Source of the DNA: Cypionkella sp.
GTDB lineage: Bacteria; Pseudomonadota; Alphaproteobacteria; Rhodobacterales; Rhodobacteraceae
Direction of reading: 5' to 3'
Assembly: GCF_030652235.1 (NCBI RefSeq)
Contig: NZ_JAUSBA010000070.1
Span: forward strand, 45,284-109,283
DNA length: 64,000 bases
Each line of letters starts with the position of its first letter. Positions within the stretch are counted from its first letter, which is position 1. Of this stretch, positions 63,860-64,000 are shown in pieces. The notes under the pieces are model-generated. The model did no database searches. It saw only the letters and a program-made list of their open reading frames with translations, and was not told the origin of the DNA. Made by a program: the position numbers and the translations under genes.

Positions 63860-64000
63860 TGGTAATCCCCCCATTTTTGACGGGGTGCATTTGTAGAACT
63901 TAGGCGGCCGTTTTCAGTTTCTGGGCGGGTGTGATGCCGCCTATGCCCATGTTCGGGCGGTCGTTGTTGTAAGTCCATAGCCATTGTGTGGCGAAGTCCT
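63860..64000 (-). mobile_element. End of an IS3-family insertion sequence
   Basis: On the minus strand the transposase stop is followed by CACCCCGTCAAAAATGGGGG and GATTACCA, a plausible inverted-repeat terminus ending CA. The rest lies outside the window. The junction is about 75 bases upstream of the brnT frame. Confidence 0.7.
63900..64000 (-). CDS. IS3-family transposase OrfB, C-terminal fragment
   Basis: The frame reads DFATQWLWTYNNDRPNMGIG then GITPAQKLKTAA and stop. The YN..RPN...GG.TP signature is the C-terminus of the IS3 DDE transposase. It begins beyond the right edge. Confidence 0.85.
   Translation of the reverse strand, partial: DFATQWLWTYNNDRPNMGIGGITPAQKLKTAA

Overview
The window is a high-GC alphaproteobacterial chromosome segment, most likely from the Rhodobacterales (Rhodobacter/Roseobacter group). 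The basis is the complete aerobic (cob-type) cobalamin pathway with bluB, a PduX-like threonine kinase and CbtAB, the mreBCD-mrdA-rodA order, a leuA leader peptide, and intergenic palindromes of a style I associate with this group. No rRNA, tRNA, CRISPR or replication origin was seen. Genes are closely packed, with many 4-base start/stop overlaps.

Region 1 (1-20.9 kb) is mainly amine and amino-acid catabolism. It holds a truncated kinase-like gene at the left edge, a CbiX-type chelatase, a glutamine-synthetase-like ligase with a class III aminotransferase, and a tetR-aruH-aruI unit for arginine transamination and 2-ketoarginine decarboxylation. A CDF metal exporter, an SH3 protein, a hydroxyacid dehydrogenase and a TerC protein follow. 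The second half has a one-directional set (N-formylglutamate amidohydrolase-like enzyme, second GS-like ligase, aldehyde dehydrogenase, Fe-alcohol dehydrogenase, DadA-like oxidase) facing a MurR/RpiR regulator. This set could be a gamma-glutamylation route for an amine or amino alcohol.

Region 2 (20.9-38.8 kb) is mostly housekeeping. It has the rod-shape operon mreB-mreC-mreD-mrdA-rodA, two SDR genes, leuA with a leucine-rich leader peptide, a secreted protein with about 18 MORN repeats, NAD synthetase, YnfA, a PfkB kinase, a metallopeptidase and a glutamyl-tRNA synthetase.

Region 3 (38.8-63.2 kb) is a near-complete aerobic cobalamin cluster. Units are cobU-cobT-cobS (-), phosphatase-PduX-like-cbiB-cobD-bluB (+), cobO-cobQ (-), and a long + operon DUF1636-cobW-cobN-cobG-cobH-cobI-cobJ-cobL-cobE-cobM-cobB-cobA-DUF1636, with cobK antiparallel inside it. 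A cbtB-cbtA-cobF unit follows. Two cobalamin riboswitches lie ahead of the long operon and of cbtBA. Two paralogous DUF1636 proteins with a ferredoxin-like cysteine pattern form the first and last genes of the long operon; they are the most interesting uncharacterised components here. Not seen: the CobS/CobT ATPase subunits of cobaltochelatase and the CobR reductase.

Region 4 (63.2-64.0 kb) is a BrnTA-like toxin-antitoxin locus whose toxin frame lacks a normal start codon, next to the end of an IS3-family element that runs off the window. Several small repeat families (a double palindrome, GGTGGGGT hairpins and CCTCCGGCGGG elements) are scattered between genes.
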